Positions 22,775 to 32,932 of a DNA stretch of 64,000 bases are shown one piece after another. Below the pieces are notes generated by a model, which saw only the letters and a program-made list of their open reading frames with translations, had not been told where the DNA came from and made no database searches. Source of the stretch: Anagrus nilaparvatae (Eukaryota; Arthropoda; Insecta; Hymenoptera; Mymaridae); the NCBI GenBank assembly GCA_022575985.1, contig JAKSXM010000272.1, positions 4,588,001 to 4,652,000 on the forward strand. Direction: 5' to 3'. A program made the position numbers and the translations under genes. Within the stretch, counting starts at the first letter, position 1; every line of letters begins with the position of its first letter.

Positions 22775-23609
22775 TATATATGTCGCAGGCGTTTTGTTGT
22801 TTTCCGTCACTTTGTAAATAGCCTAGGCTATTTATGAAGTGACGAGGCCGGATTAGGCAATTTGCATTTTAGATAAAAATTACCATAAAAATAACGAAAG
22901 TACTAGTTATTTTGCAGCGAGTGAATAAGATTATTTTAAGAGGATTAAAAAAATATAAAAGTACTAGGCGTTTTAGAGTTTTGAAAATTTATCATTTTCT
23001 GCCTTTATCAATCTCATATTGGTTTATTTACGTTCATTGAAAATTTAAAATAGCCTTATCACTTTCTAATTTCTTCGGGAAACGGTTTTGGTAGGTGTAC
23101 CTGAGGTTGACCGCGAACCATTAGATGCCCATAATATTCTAGGCAAAGTGGTAGATTTTCGGAATGAACTTTATCAAATTTCAACGACCGTTGGTACCTT
23201 AAATAATTGGTTCCTGCGGATTGAATTACAGCCAACAGAAATCGAAATAACAAAAATCGAAATAAATGAGCCTCTTCAAAAAGAAGGCATTTCTTTGCAA
23301 GAAGCAGCTGCTAAAATTTCTATTTTTGGTGACCAAATAATTTTTTAATATTATTTATATTTATATTATGAGATTGAATGGTGCATAAAATAATAAATTT
23401 TTCAAAATTCTAAAACGCCTAGTACTTTTATAATTTTTTAATCCTCTTAAAATAATCTTTTTCACTCGCTACAAAATGACTAGTACTTTCGTTATTTTTA
23501 TGGTAATTTTTATCTAAAATACAAAGTGCCTAATCCGGCCTCGTCACTTCATAAATAGCCTAGGCTATTTACAAAGCGACGGAAAACAACGAAACGCCTG
23601 CGAAATATA
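22775..23609 (+). mobile_element. P4 element, copy A (~830 bp)
   Basis: Bounded by ATATATGTCGCAGGCG and its complement. The ~215-bp arms (22783-22995 and 23395-23603) contain TAGCCTAGGCTA, GGCCGGATTAGGCA and TACTAGGCGTTTTAGA. The middle carries the ORF described next. A near-identical copy in opposite orientation lies at 51135-51970. The termini merge with (AT)n, so the target duplication is probably TA but not provable. Confidence 0.82.
23070..23348 (+). pseudogene. Unknown ORF inside P4 copy A
   Basis: An open frame of about 90 codons between a stop at 23067 and TAA at 23346. It contains VGVPEVDREPLDAHN, LGKVVDFRNELYQIS, WFLRIELQPTE and LQEAAAKISIFGDQ. It looks like genuine protein, with mixed amphipathic composition and no low complexity, but it lacks any ATG. 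It may be an exon or gene fragment captured by the element. Copy B keeps the frame open with three amino-acid differences. I do not recognise a family and give no function. Confidence 0.45.
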
Positions 23610-23613
23610 TAAT

Positions 23614-24349
23614 AATTTGAAGTGGAAATCAGGGCCTGATAAGAACAAGAACTTACAGGATTACTTAATGTTTATGGACTTACGATAATTTTTATTTCAG
23701 GATTTATTGTAATTTCGGTTTTTGGATTTATTACTGTTACGAGTGACATGAACATGTTCCATGCTCGTTGGTTGTGTAGTTACACAAACCGGTTATAAAT
23801 TTTTTTTTTTATTTGTTAGAGAAATTTATAACAGAAAACTCTAGATCAAAAAAATTTTAAATCGGTCACGTAGTTTTAGAGATATCTTAATTAGAAGGTG
23901 TAAAAACATAGTTTTCTAAATAAGAATACAAATTTTTATTTCGTAGAATTTAACAAAATATTTTTTATTGTATATTTAAGTAGACTTATAAGTTATCAGT
24001 GATTTTTGAGCCATAAAGTTATTTTTTTGGTTTTCATACTGAACCTGTAGCTGATTTTACCCCTACTGCTTGTCTGATTTGCTATTTTTTACTATTTTGG
24101 CACGGCTAAATTTGGCGTCATAAACAATCGCGAATATTAGCAAAATTTGCTCATAATTTCTATCAATGACCAGTTCCGACATAATTTCTAACTATATTTA
24201 ACAAGAAGGATTTAAAAATAAATATTTTTTACATACTTTTGAGACATATATAAAGTATTTATAAAAAAAAAATAGTTTGATTATTAAAAAGAAAATTAGA
24301 AAAATTTATCATACTATGTACAAAGCCAATAGAAGTAGTACATAAAAAA
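23614..24349. other. AT-rich DNA with a short inverted dispersed repeat
   Basis: No gene. About 60 bp at 23745-23815 (ACATGTTCCATG and ACAAACCGGTTATAA) recurs inverted at about 30745-30815. Confidence 0.5.
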
Positions 24350-24600
24350 TTACTAATTACAATAATATAATAAAATTCATTCACTTTTAATGGATGCCCT
24401 GATCATTTTTTACCCTATACTATAAAAACATATTTTTTATTTTGTATTTTAGCTTTTGGTTGAAAATTAAACCAAAAACTGCGAAATTCAACCAATTGGT
24501 TGAATATTCAACCAAAGCAGCTCTACCGTGTACATAGATCTCTAGTATCGGTAGACCTGTTTAGATCTATTTTGTAAAATTAGATCTAATTAAATCTAAA
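24350..24600 (-). repeat. Dispersed repeat, copy 2
   Basis: Inverse copy of 7056-7300, sharing the TGGTTGAATATTCAACCA core, AGCAGCTCTACCGTG and ATGGATGCCCTGATCA-type ends. Confidence 0.7.
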
Positions 24601-25436
24601 TAGATCATTAAAAATAATTTTATGTTAAACAACAACCGCTCACACTCCTTTTTTTCGCGCTCAGGGGAACTTTGTCTAAGACTACTTTTCAAAATTCCGT
24701 CGAAAAAATGGTAACTTTTACGGTGCGTCACTCGCAATTGACGATTATGTAAAAGATCGTGTTTTATTTTTTGCTTATTTTATCATACCATCTAATATTT
24801 TATTTTAAATATAAAATTAGCTTTTTTATGGTCTTTTTTATGTTTTTCTTATAATTTTTTCATTAAAAAACGATATTTCACATATTCTCTACCAAAGGCC
24901 TTCATTTATTTCATGAAATCTCTTTTAATTTTCACAATATAATATCTATTTTCCTTATTAATAATAATGAAAATACTAACACTTTTATTATAAATAATTA
25001 TTTTAAAGAAAGTTATTTATTCTTAAAATATGTATTAAATTAGTTCATAAATAACGATAAATTTAATTAATCAACGTATTGAATTATATAATTATTTGAA
25101 CGTAAAACCTAAATTTTAACTATATGGAAAATCCGCAGAAAGATTGCGCTTAGGATGATCAACTTTTTAAAGAACAAAATTGAACGCACACCTTCCTGTT
25201 ACATTTCTTTGGATTCTTTAGACCATAGAAAGTGACGAACAAGTGAGAAACAGAAAATATTTAGCTTGCCCTATATTATTTTCTTTAGTTGGAAAACTCA
25301 AAATCACGTTTTTACGATATTAAAAAAAAAACCGATTTCTGAATTATTTTTTTTATAAATTAAAATTATTCTAAATGATGGATTTATGTTTTTTCACTTG
25401 TTTTTCATTGACAATTTACTAAAATGAGTATACTCT

Positions 25437-25986
25437 CATTTCTTTATATACATATATATATAATATACTGCGCGCTTCGCGCGCCAACCCCCGTGGAGTG
25501 ATTGAAAAAGTGGGTTAGTCATGAGAACAACAAATGTAAAATTTTAAATACAATTTTAATAATTACTTTCAATTAAAAATATTGATTATATTGTTTTTCT
25601 TTTATTTTTAAATTCGTTAATAGGTTTATAATTAATTGATTTATCGACTTAAAAATAAAAAAAAATAAAATCACTTAGACCCACAAGGGCTGGTTTTGTC
25701 CAGTAGTATCTTATTGGCCCAAAAGTATCAAATTAGCCCAAAAGTGTCAATAACTAAGAAAATGGAAAATTTTATTATACCCCATAATGTTCACTTACAC
25801 CCACAAGGTCCGGTTTTGCCCAATAGTACCATATTGTAGTTAGAATGACCCAAAAGTGTCAGATTGGCCTAAAAGTGTCAGAGTGGCCCAAAAGCATCAG
25901 AGTGGCCCAAAAGTGTCAGATTGGCCCAAAGGTGTCATTCGACAGCGGCAGCGGTTATAACTTTATAATATATTATAGAGATATAT
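25437..25986 (-). mobile_element. Helitron-like non-autonomous element in the E1 left arm
   Basis: Comparison of the E1 arms shows ~550 bp present only on the left: GAGTATA joins TTTAAGACC directly in the right arm. Read on minus, the insert starts TCTCTATAATATAT (TC at 25981) and nears its end with a perfect GC hairpin GCGCGCGAAGCGCGC (25470-25484) followed by AGTATA. A 5' TC, a 3' GC-rich hairpin, an AT target and no TIRs fit Helitrons. The terminal CTRR is not canonical. Confidence 0.55.
25710..25937. repeat. ~17-bp minisatellite
   Basis: Imperfect tandem units of GGCCCAAAAGTGTCAGA type, clearest at 25848-25937, inside the Helitron-like insert. The 100-codon plus ORF at 25845-26147 is a by-product of this array. 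Confidence 0.75.
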
Positions 25987-27131
25987 ATTTAAGACCGAAA
26001 ATCACAAATTTTCAATTTTCAACTTCTTGGAGCAGCTCAAAAGTAAATATTGGGGTTTTTAAAAATTCATATACTTTGGATTTTTCTAGCAGATTCAAAT
26101 GGTTTTATCAACTTTTCATCCAGTTTCTGAGAAAAAAATGTATGTAACTCTTGTAAATTCAGAAAATTTTTTCTTAAAAAATGCGAAACTTTAAACATTA
26201 GCTACCTGAAAATTGGGGCCCTATAAACTAAAAAAATGAATTTTTCTCCTATAAAGCGTCGTTAAATGTTAAAATGAATAGTGAATTTGGATTGTACAGG
26301 AAAAACTAAAACGAAGTACCTTTTTAGTCATTTTTTAACATTTGAATCTGTTAGAAAAATCCCAAGTTGGTGAATTCTTAAAAAACCCAATATCTAACAT
26401 TTAAACTGCTCCAAGACGTTGAAAATTTAAAATTTGTATTCTTTGGTCTTAAATATACTCTTTTTAGTAAATTGTCAATATAAGAAAAGTGAAAAAACAT
26501 AAAACCATCATTTAAAAGATAATTTTATTTTATAAGAAAAAAATTCCAAAATTAGTTATTTTTAAATATTGAAAAAAAGTGATTCTGAGGCTGTCAATTC
26601 AAAAAAAAACTATGCGGCGAGCAAAAATTTTTCTATTCCTAGCTTGTTTATCACTTTATATAGTCTAAGATAGCCAAAGAAACGTATCAGTAAGGTGTGC
26701 CTGCAATTTTTTTTTTTTTTTTAAAGATGATTATTGCGAAAATTAAAAGAGATTTCATGAAATAAACGAAGTCCTTTGGTAGAGTATAGGTGAAATATCG
26801 TTTTTTTATGAATAAATTATAAGAAAAACATAAAAAAAAACCATAAAAAAGCTAATTTTAGATTTAAAATAAAATATTAGATGGTATGATAAAATAAGCA
26901 AAAAATAAAACACGATCTTTTACATAATCGTCAATTGCGAGTGACGCACCGTAAAAGTTACCATTTTTTCGACGGAATTTTGAAAAGTAGTCTTAGACAA
27001 AGTTCCCCTGAGCGCGAAAAAAAGAGTTTTTCCTCTATCCTGAGATATCTCAATTTTTAAACCGTCAAAAAAGCCAAAAATGACGTTTTTCGAAGTTTTA
27101 AACCTCAAAATGAGTTCAAAAATAAAAAAAA

Positions 27132-29808
27132 TACCCTGCCAACTAGCTGGCACTGAGGTTCCTCAAACAATGGGCTGTAATCTTAATTTACAAAAAATAT
27201 TATTGATTACAACCATGCAATTATACATACATTTTTCGTTTTTAGTAGCTGGTAAAGTAGATTATTAAGATCATTTTGTTATTAAAGTGAAAATTCTAGC
27301 GTCCATGGATTGGTCGCGCCGGCGTTAATGGATTTTAAATCATTTTTGCATAATTAAAAAGAGAGAAATATAAAAAAAGCTAATTTTATTTTTTTTAGAA
27401 AAGAAATGGTTGGTAACGATGCGAAAATTACAAATATTCGCTCAATTATTATAAAAAGATAGGAGTTTTTACCATAATAATAATTTTACCATATAATAAT
27501 TTCTTATAATTTATTTTCTCAGTGTACTCCTTGCATTTGACCAATCTTCCGCAACAATAATAATAATAATAATAATAATATTTTGTAATAAAAAAAATAG
27601 CCACATTAATTGCTTCAAGATTTTAACATTATTTATATTATTTCTATTAATCACAAAATAATAAATTATTTAATTCTATAAATTGTTTGATTCTTTGAAA
27701 AATGCCAATATAACTTTTAAATCTTAATTTTAAAATGCAAACATAACCATTTAATATTTTTAGGCTGTTTATTATTGTTTATAATTTCATTAAGCTGCAT
27801 ACATAAATAAACATAGCAACGAGCAAAATAATCCAAGGAAGTCAAAAAGAGGCAAGATTTCCATCACTCTTTCTTGTGTGTTATAATTTATATCAAAATA
27901 AAAAAAAAAATTGTGATCGGATACAAAAAATTACTATAAACTAAATTTCTAAAACTTGTACTCTCATTAAAATAAATTAGATATGTCAAATACGAAAAAT
28001 AAATTTGATGTTTTATGTATTTTTTTGTAACGAAGATTTTGGAGAAAAAAAATTTCAAAAAATTAATTATCAGATTCAAGATATCGAGTAAAAACCATAC
28101 TTTCAAGTATAAGTACTTTCATGGAAATAAATGAGGTAATGCATCCAAATTAAAAAAAAAAAAAGTATTTTCAGATTTTTTTAATAAAAAAATGTTTGGA
28201 AAAAAAAGTTAGGTATTCGTTCGATAATAAATTGTTTTGGAATATCACTGGTTACAATATTTTAAAATATTAGTACTTTCATAGAATTAAAAGAGGTATT
28301 ACACCAAAAAAATATTGCAATTTTTTTTATTTTTCTTTTTTTTTAATTTAGATAATAAAAATTTTGAAAAAATTAAGTATCAATTCCAAAAAATTACTGT
28401 AAACGAGGTTCTTAAAACTAGTACTTCCATGGAAATAAATTAGGTACTACGTCCAAAAAGAAAAAAAAGTTTCGTATTTTTTGTATTTTTTTGTGAAAAA
28501 AATTTTAGGAAAAAAATTTTCAAAAAATTAAGTATCAGATTGGAGATATCAAGTAAAAACCATACTTTCAAGTATAAGTACTTTCATGGAAATAAATGAG
28601 GTATTACATCCAAAATAAAAAAAAAAAAGGGGGGGGGTTTGAGATTTTTTGATAAAAAAATGTTTGGAAAAAAAATTAGGTCTTAATTCGATAATGGTTT
28701 TGAAATATCACTAGTTACAATATTTTCAGATAATTATACTTTCATAGAATTAAATGAGGTATTACACAAAAAAAAAAAAAAAAAAATATTGCAGTTTTTT
28801 TTATTTTTATTTTTTTTTAATTTTGACAAAAAAAATTTTGAAAAAATTAAGTATCAGATCCAAAAAATTACAATAAACAAGGTTCTTAAAAGTAGTACTT
28901 CCATGAAAATAAATTAGGTACTAAGTCCAAAAAGAAAAAAAAAATTGGTATTTTTTGTATTTTTTAGTGAAAAAAATTTTAGAAAAAAAAATTTCAGAAA
29001 ATTAAGTATCAGATTCGAGATATAGTGTAAAAACCATACTTTCAAATATAAGTACTTTCATGGAAATAAATGAGGTATTACATCCAAAATAAAAAAAAAA
29101 AGGGGGAGGGTTTGAGATTTTTTGATAAAAAAATGGTAGAAAAAAAAATTAGGTCTTAATTCGATAATGGTTTTGAAATATCACTAGTTACAATATTTTC
29201 AGATAATTATACTTTCATAGAATTAAATCAGGTATTACACCAAAAAAAAAAAAAAAAATATTGCAGTTTTTTTTATTTTTATTTTTTTTTTAATTTTGAC
29301 AAAAAAAATTTTGAAAAAATTAAGTATCAGATCCAAAAAATTACAATAAACAAGTTTCTTAAAAGTAGTACTTCCATGAAAATAAATTAGGTACTAAGTC
29401 CAAAAAGAAAAAAAAAATTGGTATTTTTTGTATTTTTTTGTGAAAAAAATTTTCAGAAAATTAAGCATCCGATTCGAGATATCATGTAAAGACCATACTT
29501 TCAAATATAAGTACTTTCATGGAAATAAATGAGGTATTACATCCAAATCAAAAAAAAAAAAAGTACCTCGAGATTTTTTGGTGAAAAAATTTTTGAAAAA
29601 AAAATTAGGTCTTATAATTCCATAATATTTGTGAAATATCACCGATTACATACATACGTACACACACACACAACACACACATACAGACTTTTTTTAAAAA
29701 CAGGTTTTTTAGCTTCCTGGGGTCCTAAAACGTGCTTATATGCCAAAAAATAGAAAATCAAATTTTGACCTAACACAATGGTTCCTCTTTGAGGAACCAA
29801 AATTTTCT
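27132..29808 (+). mobile_element. M1: member of repeat family M, 2.7 kb, inserted in E1
   Basis: Starts TACCCTGCCAACTAGCTGGC, followed by GAGGTTCCTC, and ends with CACACA-type microsatellite (29655-29685), a TTTTTTAGCTTCCTGGGG block and GGTTCCTCTTTGAGGAACC. The first ~850 bp are almost identical to M3 (41216 onwards). The central part (27950-29600) is an array of ~155-bp monomers arranged in ~470-bp triplets. No ORF. Sub-terminal hairpins plus a microsatellite and an internal tandem array resemble Helentron-associated DINE/HINE repeats, but this is only an inference. Confidence 0.75.
27950..29600 (+). repeat. 155-bp monomers in 470-bp higher-order units (M1)
   Basis: Anchor strings of CATGGAAATAAATGAGGTA type recur near 28118, 28586, 29058 and 29519. 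Two related but distinct monomers lie between each pair (for example CATAGAATTAAATGAGG near 28742 and CATGAAAATAAATTAGG near 28902). Spacings are about 155-160 bp, so three monomer types make a ~470-bp unit. Confidence 0.75.
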
Positions 29809-30050
29809 TTTGGTGTATTTTTTCAAAACAAAAATTTTGTTACCAACCACGCCCCAATCGGATGATTCGGCCCGGAGATATTTATTTTTAGTGAAAAACA
29901 CGTTTCAACCCTCCAGGGGTAACGCAAGGGGGTGGGGTGATTCCGACCCTCGGAATCTTATTTTTTGTCATATATCATCAAATTGAGCCAAAAAAATGTG
30001 AAAAATATGCTGGGGCCGGAAACCATACCTTATTCCGCATTAGTCTTTAA
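29809..30050 (+). mobile_element. Right-hand remainder of E1
   Basis: Matches 34388-34636 of E2 (ACGCCCCAATCGGATGAT, TCGGAATCTTATTTTT, CATACCTTATTCCGCATTAG), showing that M1 split E1. The overlapping 65-codon ORF is not coding. Confidence 0.7.
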
Positions 30051-31002
30051 CATGAAGTAAAAAAAAATACGTGAAATTAATACATATCTCGAGATAGCCC
30101 TTTTCTTCCTATTAGTGGAAGCGAATTAGACATAAAAATCACTGAATAGTGATATAAAAGGAAAGTACAATTTTTTTTTTTTTTTTTTTGTTTAATATAC
30201 CTACATATGTAAGAAGGAATCTAATTTCTTATGTGTCCTGGAGGGGACCTTGGCCAGATATATGGCAAAAACTACTTTTTTGCTTTTTTTTTTTTTTTTT
30301 TTGAAAATTTTCTTTATTATTATTAGGTAAATAAAAATAAAGACGATCAAAAATGGAACAAATTTAGAAATAATTTTTTTGTTTCGACGTTTCGAAAGCT
30401 CAGGCTTTCATTATCAAGAAATTCTGTAACAATTATAATTATAAATTTATAAGATATTGTTTCTAATTATACATTTTTCAAATTTTTGTATTGGAACGTG
30501 CAAGTATATATACTTGTTTAATAAAATAAATAATACTTTTTTGCTAAATTCTAAGAAGTTTGCTATCGGATTTTGTCATATCTCTGGTTAAAATGGTCAT
30601 AAAAAAAAAATGGAAAATTTTCTCTTTCGTATCCTAGTTTTTTTGTCCGTGGGTTCTGGAAAAAGGTACAGGTCCACAAAGTTGGCCAATTTTTTGGAAA
30701 AAAAGTGAAAGTATGTCAGCCCGGAATAGCCTAGATGTTTAGATTAGGCCAAAAAACTTATAACCGGTTTGTGTAAACACAACCTAACTACATGGAACAT
30801 GTTTACTTCCAGCTGAGGACTAGGTACACTGTATAAAGTAACTTTCTTATTTTAACAAAAAAATTAGAACATTTTCGAAAAATTAGTAAATTTTCAAAAA
30901 AATTTGTAAATATTCGAAAAAAATCGTATATTTACTAAATTTAGTGTATTAACAAATTCGAGTATTCTCGATTTTTTTTTGTGAATTCACAAGATGTAAA
31001 AA
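30051..31002. other. AT-rich DNA with poly-T runs; possible Penelope end
   Basis: No gene. On the minus strand around 30440-30340 the string GAAAGCCTGAGCTTTCGAAA then CGTCGAAAC resembles the 'GAAACGTCG' region near ends of Penelope-like elements. GCCCGGAATAGCCT at 30719-30732 resembles the P1/P2 terminal motif. Poly-T runs lie at about 30171-30189 and 30287-30302. Confidence 0.35.
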
Positions 31003-31722
31003 ACACTGAAAAATACTTAAATTAACTTACCAAAGATGTTTATAAGCAAATTAGAACTTTAGAACTCCATGCTGACAAAATCTGGAACCTGGAAAAAAAG
31101 TTAAACAAAGAGATTAATTCTTAAATTTTTAAAAAAAGTTTCATAAAAAAATTTTATACTTATCTGATCTCTATTTTCCTGGTGCAACTTCATCTTCTTG
31201 ATATAAATTAGTACCTGAAAAAAATAATTAACAATCATTAACAACAATATGTGTACATTATACCAGTTGTTTATAAAATTGAAATTGTAGCAGAAGACAA
31301 AATATTGCAATCACCTCATGCAGGAATGCATAAAAAAAAATATGAAACCAACAAATGATAAAGTAGTTTCTTTTTGGTTTCTTTTAATTCCCATGAGGAG
31401 GAGACTTTGATTGCAATATTTTGTCTTCTGCTATAATTTCAATTTCAATTTTATAAAAAACTGGTAGAATGTACACATATTGTTGTTAATGATTGTTAAT
31501 TATTTTTTTCAGGTACTAATTTATATCAAGAAGATGAAGTTGCACCAGGAAAATAGAGATCAGATAAGTATAAAATTTTTTTATGAAACTTTTTTTAAAA
31601 ATTTAAGAATTAATCTCTTTGTTAAACTTTTTTTCCAGGTTCCAGATTTTGTCAGCATGGAGTTCTAAAGTTCTAATTTGCTTATAAACATCTTTGGTAA
31701 GTTAATTTAAGTATTTTTCAGT
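31003..31722. repeat. P6: 0.7-kb palindrome with ~320-bp arms
   Basis: 31003-31325 and 31400-31722 are near-perfect inverse copies, with the centre near 31360. Identical short ORFs occur on opposite strands at 31101-31310 and 31480-31668. The right arm is collinear with exon-like DNA that continues to 32070, so the left arm is probably the derived inverted copy. Confidence 0.8.
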
Positions 31723-32070
31723 GTTTTTTAATAGTTTATAATTATTTTTGTAGTTATTTTTAACCTGAATCATTTTTTTTCAGTTTTTTTCTATTTTTGG
31801 ATGCTGACGCGAGGCTGATCTTGGGTGTTTTAGCATCAGAAATGTTAGATGATCCTATTGATATGTTACAACATGTTTATGTGGTCCTGATAGTGAAGAT
31901 TTAACAGAAGAAATCATTTGGTAAGGTTAAATTTAGTATTTTAATAATTTTACGCTTTAATATTTATCATTTTTATGGATTTTTAGGAAAATGGAAGAAC
32001 CAAAATTTAAGATTGTGGACCGATCATTGCCTATCACATCTCAGGACTTTCAGGATGTTAATTAGACCCT
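31480..32070 (+). pseudogene. Exon/intron-like remnant of an unknown gene
   Basis: Splice-like signals occur in series: TTTTTTTCAG before GTACTAATTT (about 31513), a TTTTTTTCCAG acceptor near 31639, TTTGGTAAGT donor near 31693, TTTTTTTTCAG near 31783, a GGTAAGG donor near 31920, and TTTTTAG before GAAAATGGAAGAACC near 31986. Segments such as ASEMLDDPIDMLQ and CGPDSEDLTEEI read like protein but in shifting frames. It ends GTTAATTAG near 32066. I do not recognise the protein. It may be a transposase or captured host exons. Confidence 0.35.
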
Positions 32071-32932
32071 TTGAAGTGAATTTTAAGAAAAAAAAAGTTG
32101 AAAAAAATCATGGCGAAACAAATTTTCTTGATGTTTGAAAGCTACCGTCAAGGAGGAAAAAAAGTGAAAAGTGTCAAAATGGAAATTTTTTTTTTTTTTT
32201 TTTGGTAGTCCAAGTAAAAATACAACTTTTTCCCAATCATATGTATATATAAAAAGTTAAATGGTTCAGAGTTATTTTAGGTTGAACTGGGCAGCTGAAA
32301 TCAAAAAAATGAAAAAATCCAACTTTGGAGCAGCTGTATATCAAAATAATGCATCAGGAAGTCTAAAATAGGAGCGGTTTCACAAATCTCAGGTAAAAAG
32401 TGACACAAAAAAAAATTTTTTTTTCATTTTTTATTTTTCGGCTGGTCGTTCTTCCCTGGACGTGCCCATATATATATATATTGAAAAAATCTAAAAATGG
32501 AGCACAATTTTTTTTAATTATATTAAACTTGATAAAATTTATGATAAATGAAAATTTAAATTTAAATTGGATTATGCTTTTAATTTAAAAAAATATTGAT
32601 TATTTTACTTTTTTTTTTGCTAATGACTAAATGGGTGCTAAATTTACAGAGTTTTTACATAAGTTATAGTTAACAGAAAATTAGTAAATATTTGTTTAAT
32701 ATATTTTACATAAAATATAATATATACATTATAATCTTCACGTGCTTCGAAAACGTAACAAATATTTACTGAGCTGTGTAAGGTGCTTACTAACACATGT
32801 ATCAATGCTTTTACAGACAGGGATTGCCAAGGATCCTGTAATAGAGGCCTCTGGCGCTCAGAGCTAAAAGCTTGAAGACTTTTAACTGAAATTTTATACA
32901 GCGGTGGGATACAAGTTCGCTTACTTCTCTTA
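32071..32932. other. AT-rich DNA, no gene seen
   Basis: Contains poly-T at about 32190-32205 and a (TA)n at about 32469-32480. The 62-codon ORF at 32400-32588 is Phe/Ile/Asn-rich from AT bias only. Confidence 0.5.

Larger units (their letters stand above)
24645..27131. mobile_element. E1: palindromic element interrupted twice
   Basis: The left arm 24645-25436 plus 25987-26120 is the inverse of the right arm 26325-27025, diverged but collinear (CGCGCTCAGGGGAAC, GTGACGCACCGTAAAAGTTA, ACACCTTNCTG and others). The centre lies near 26220. The right side continues to 27131, and after the M1 insertion resumes at 29809-30050, ending GGAATAAGG...TTAGTCTTT. A shorter uninterrupted relative is E2 at 33829-34636. 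No transposase is visible. Confidence 0.7.

Noticed and set aside
25845..26147. 100-codon ORF with repeated QIGLKVS/WPKS units
   Set aside because: Produced by translation of a 17-bp minisatellite inside a Helitron-like insert.
27950..29600. Regularly spaced repeats considered as a CRISPR array
   Set aside because: Units are ~155 bp, contiguous and diverged, without short direct repeats and unique spacers, in a eukaryotic window without cas genes.
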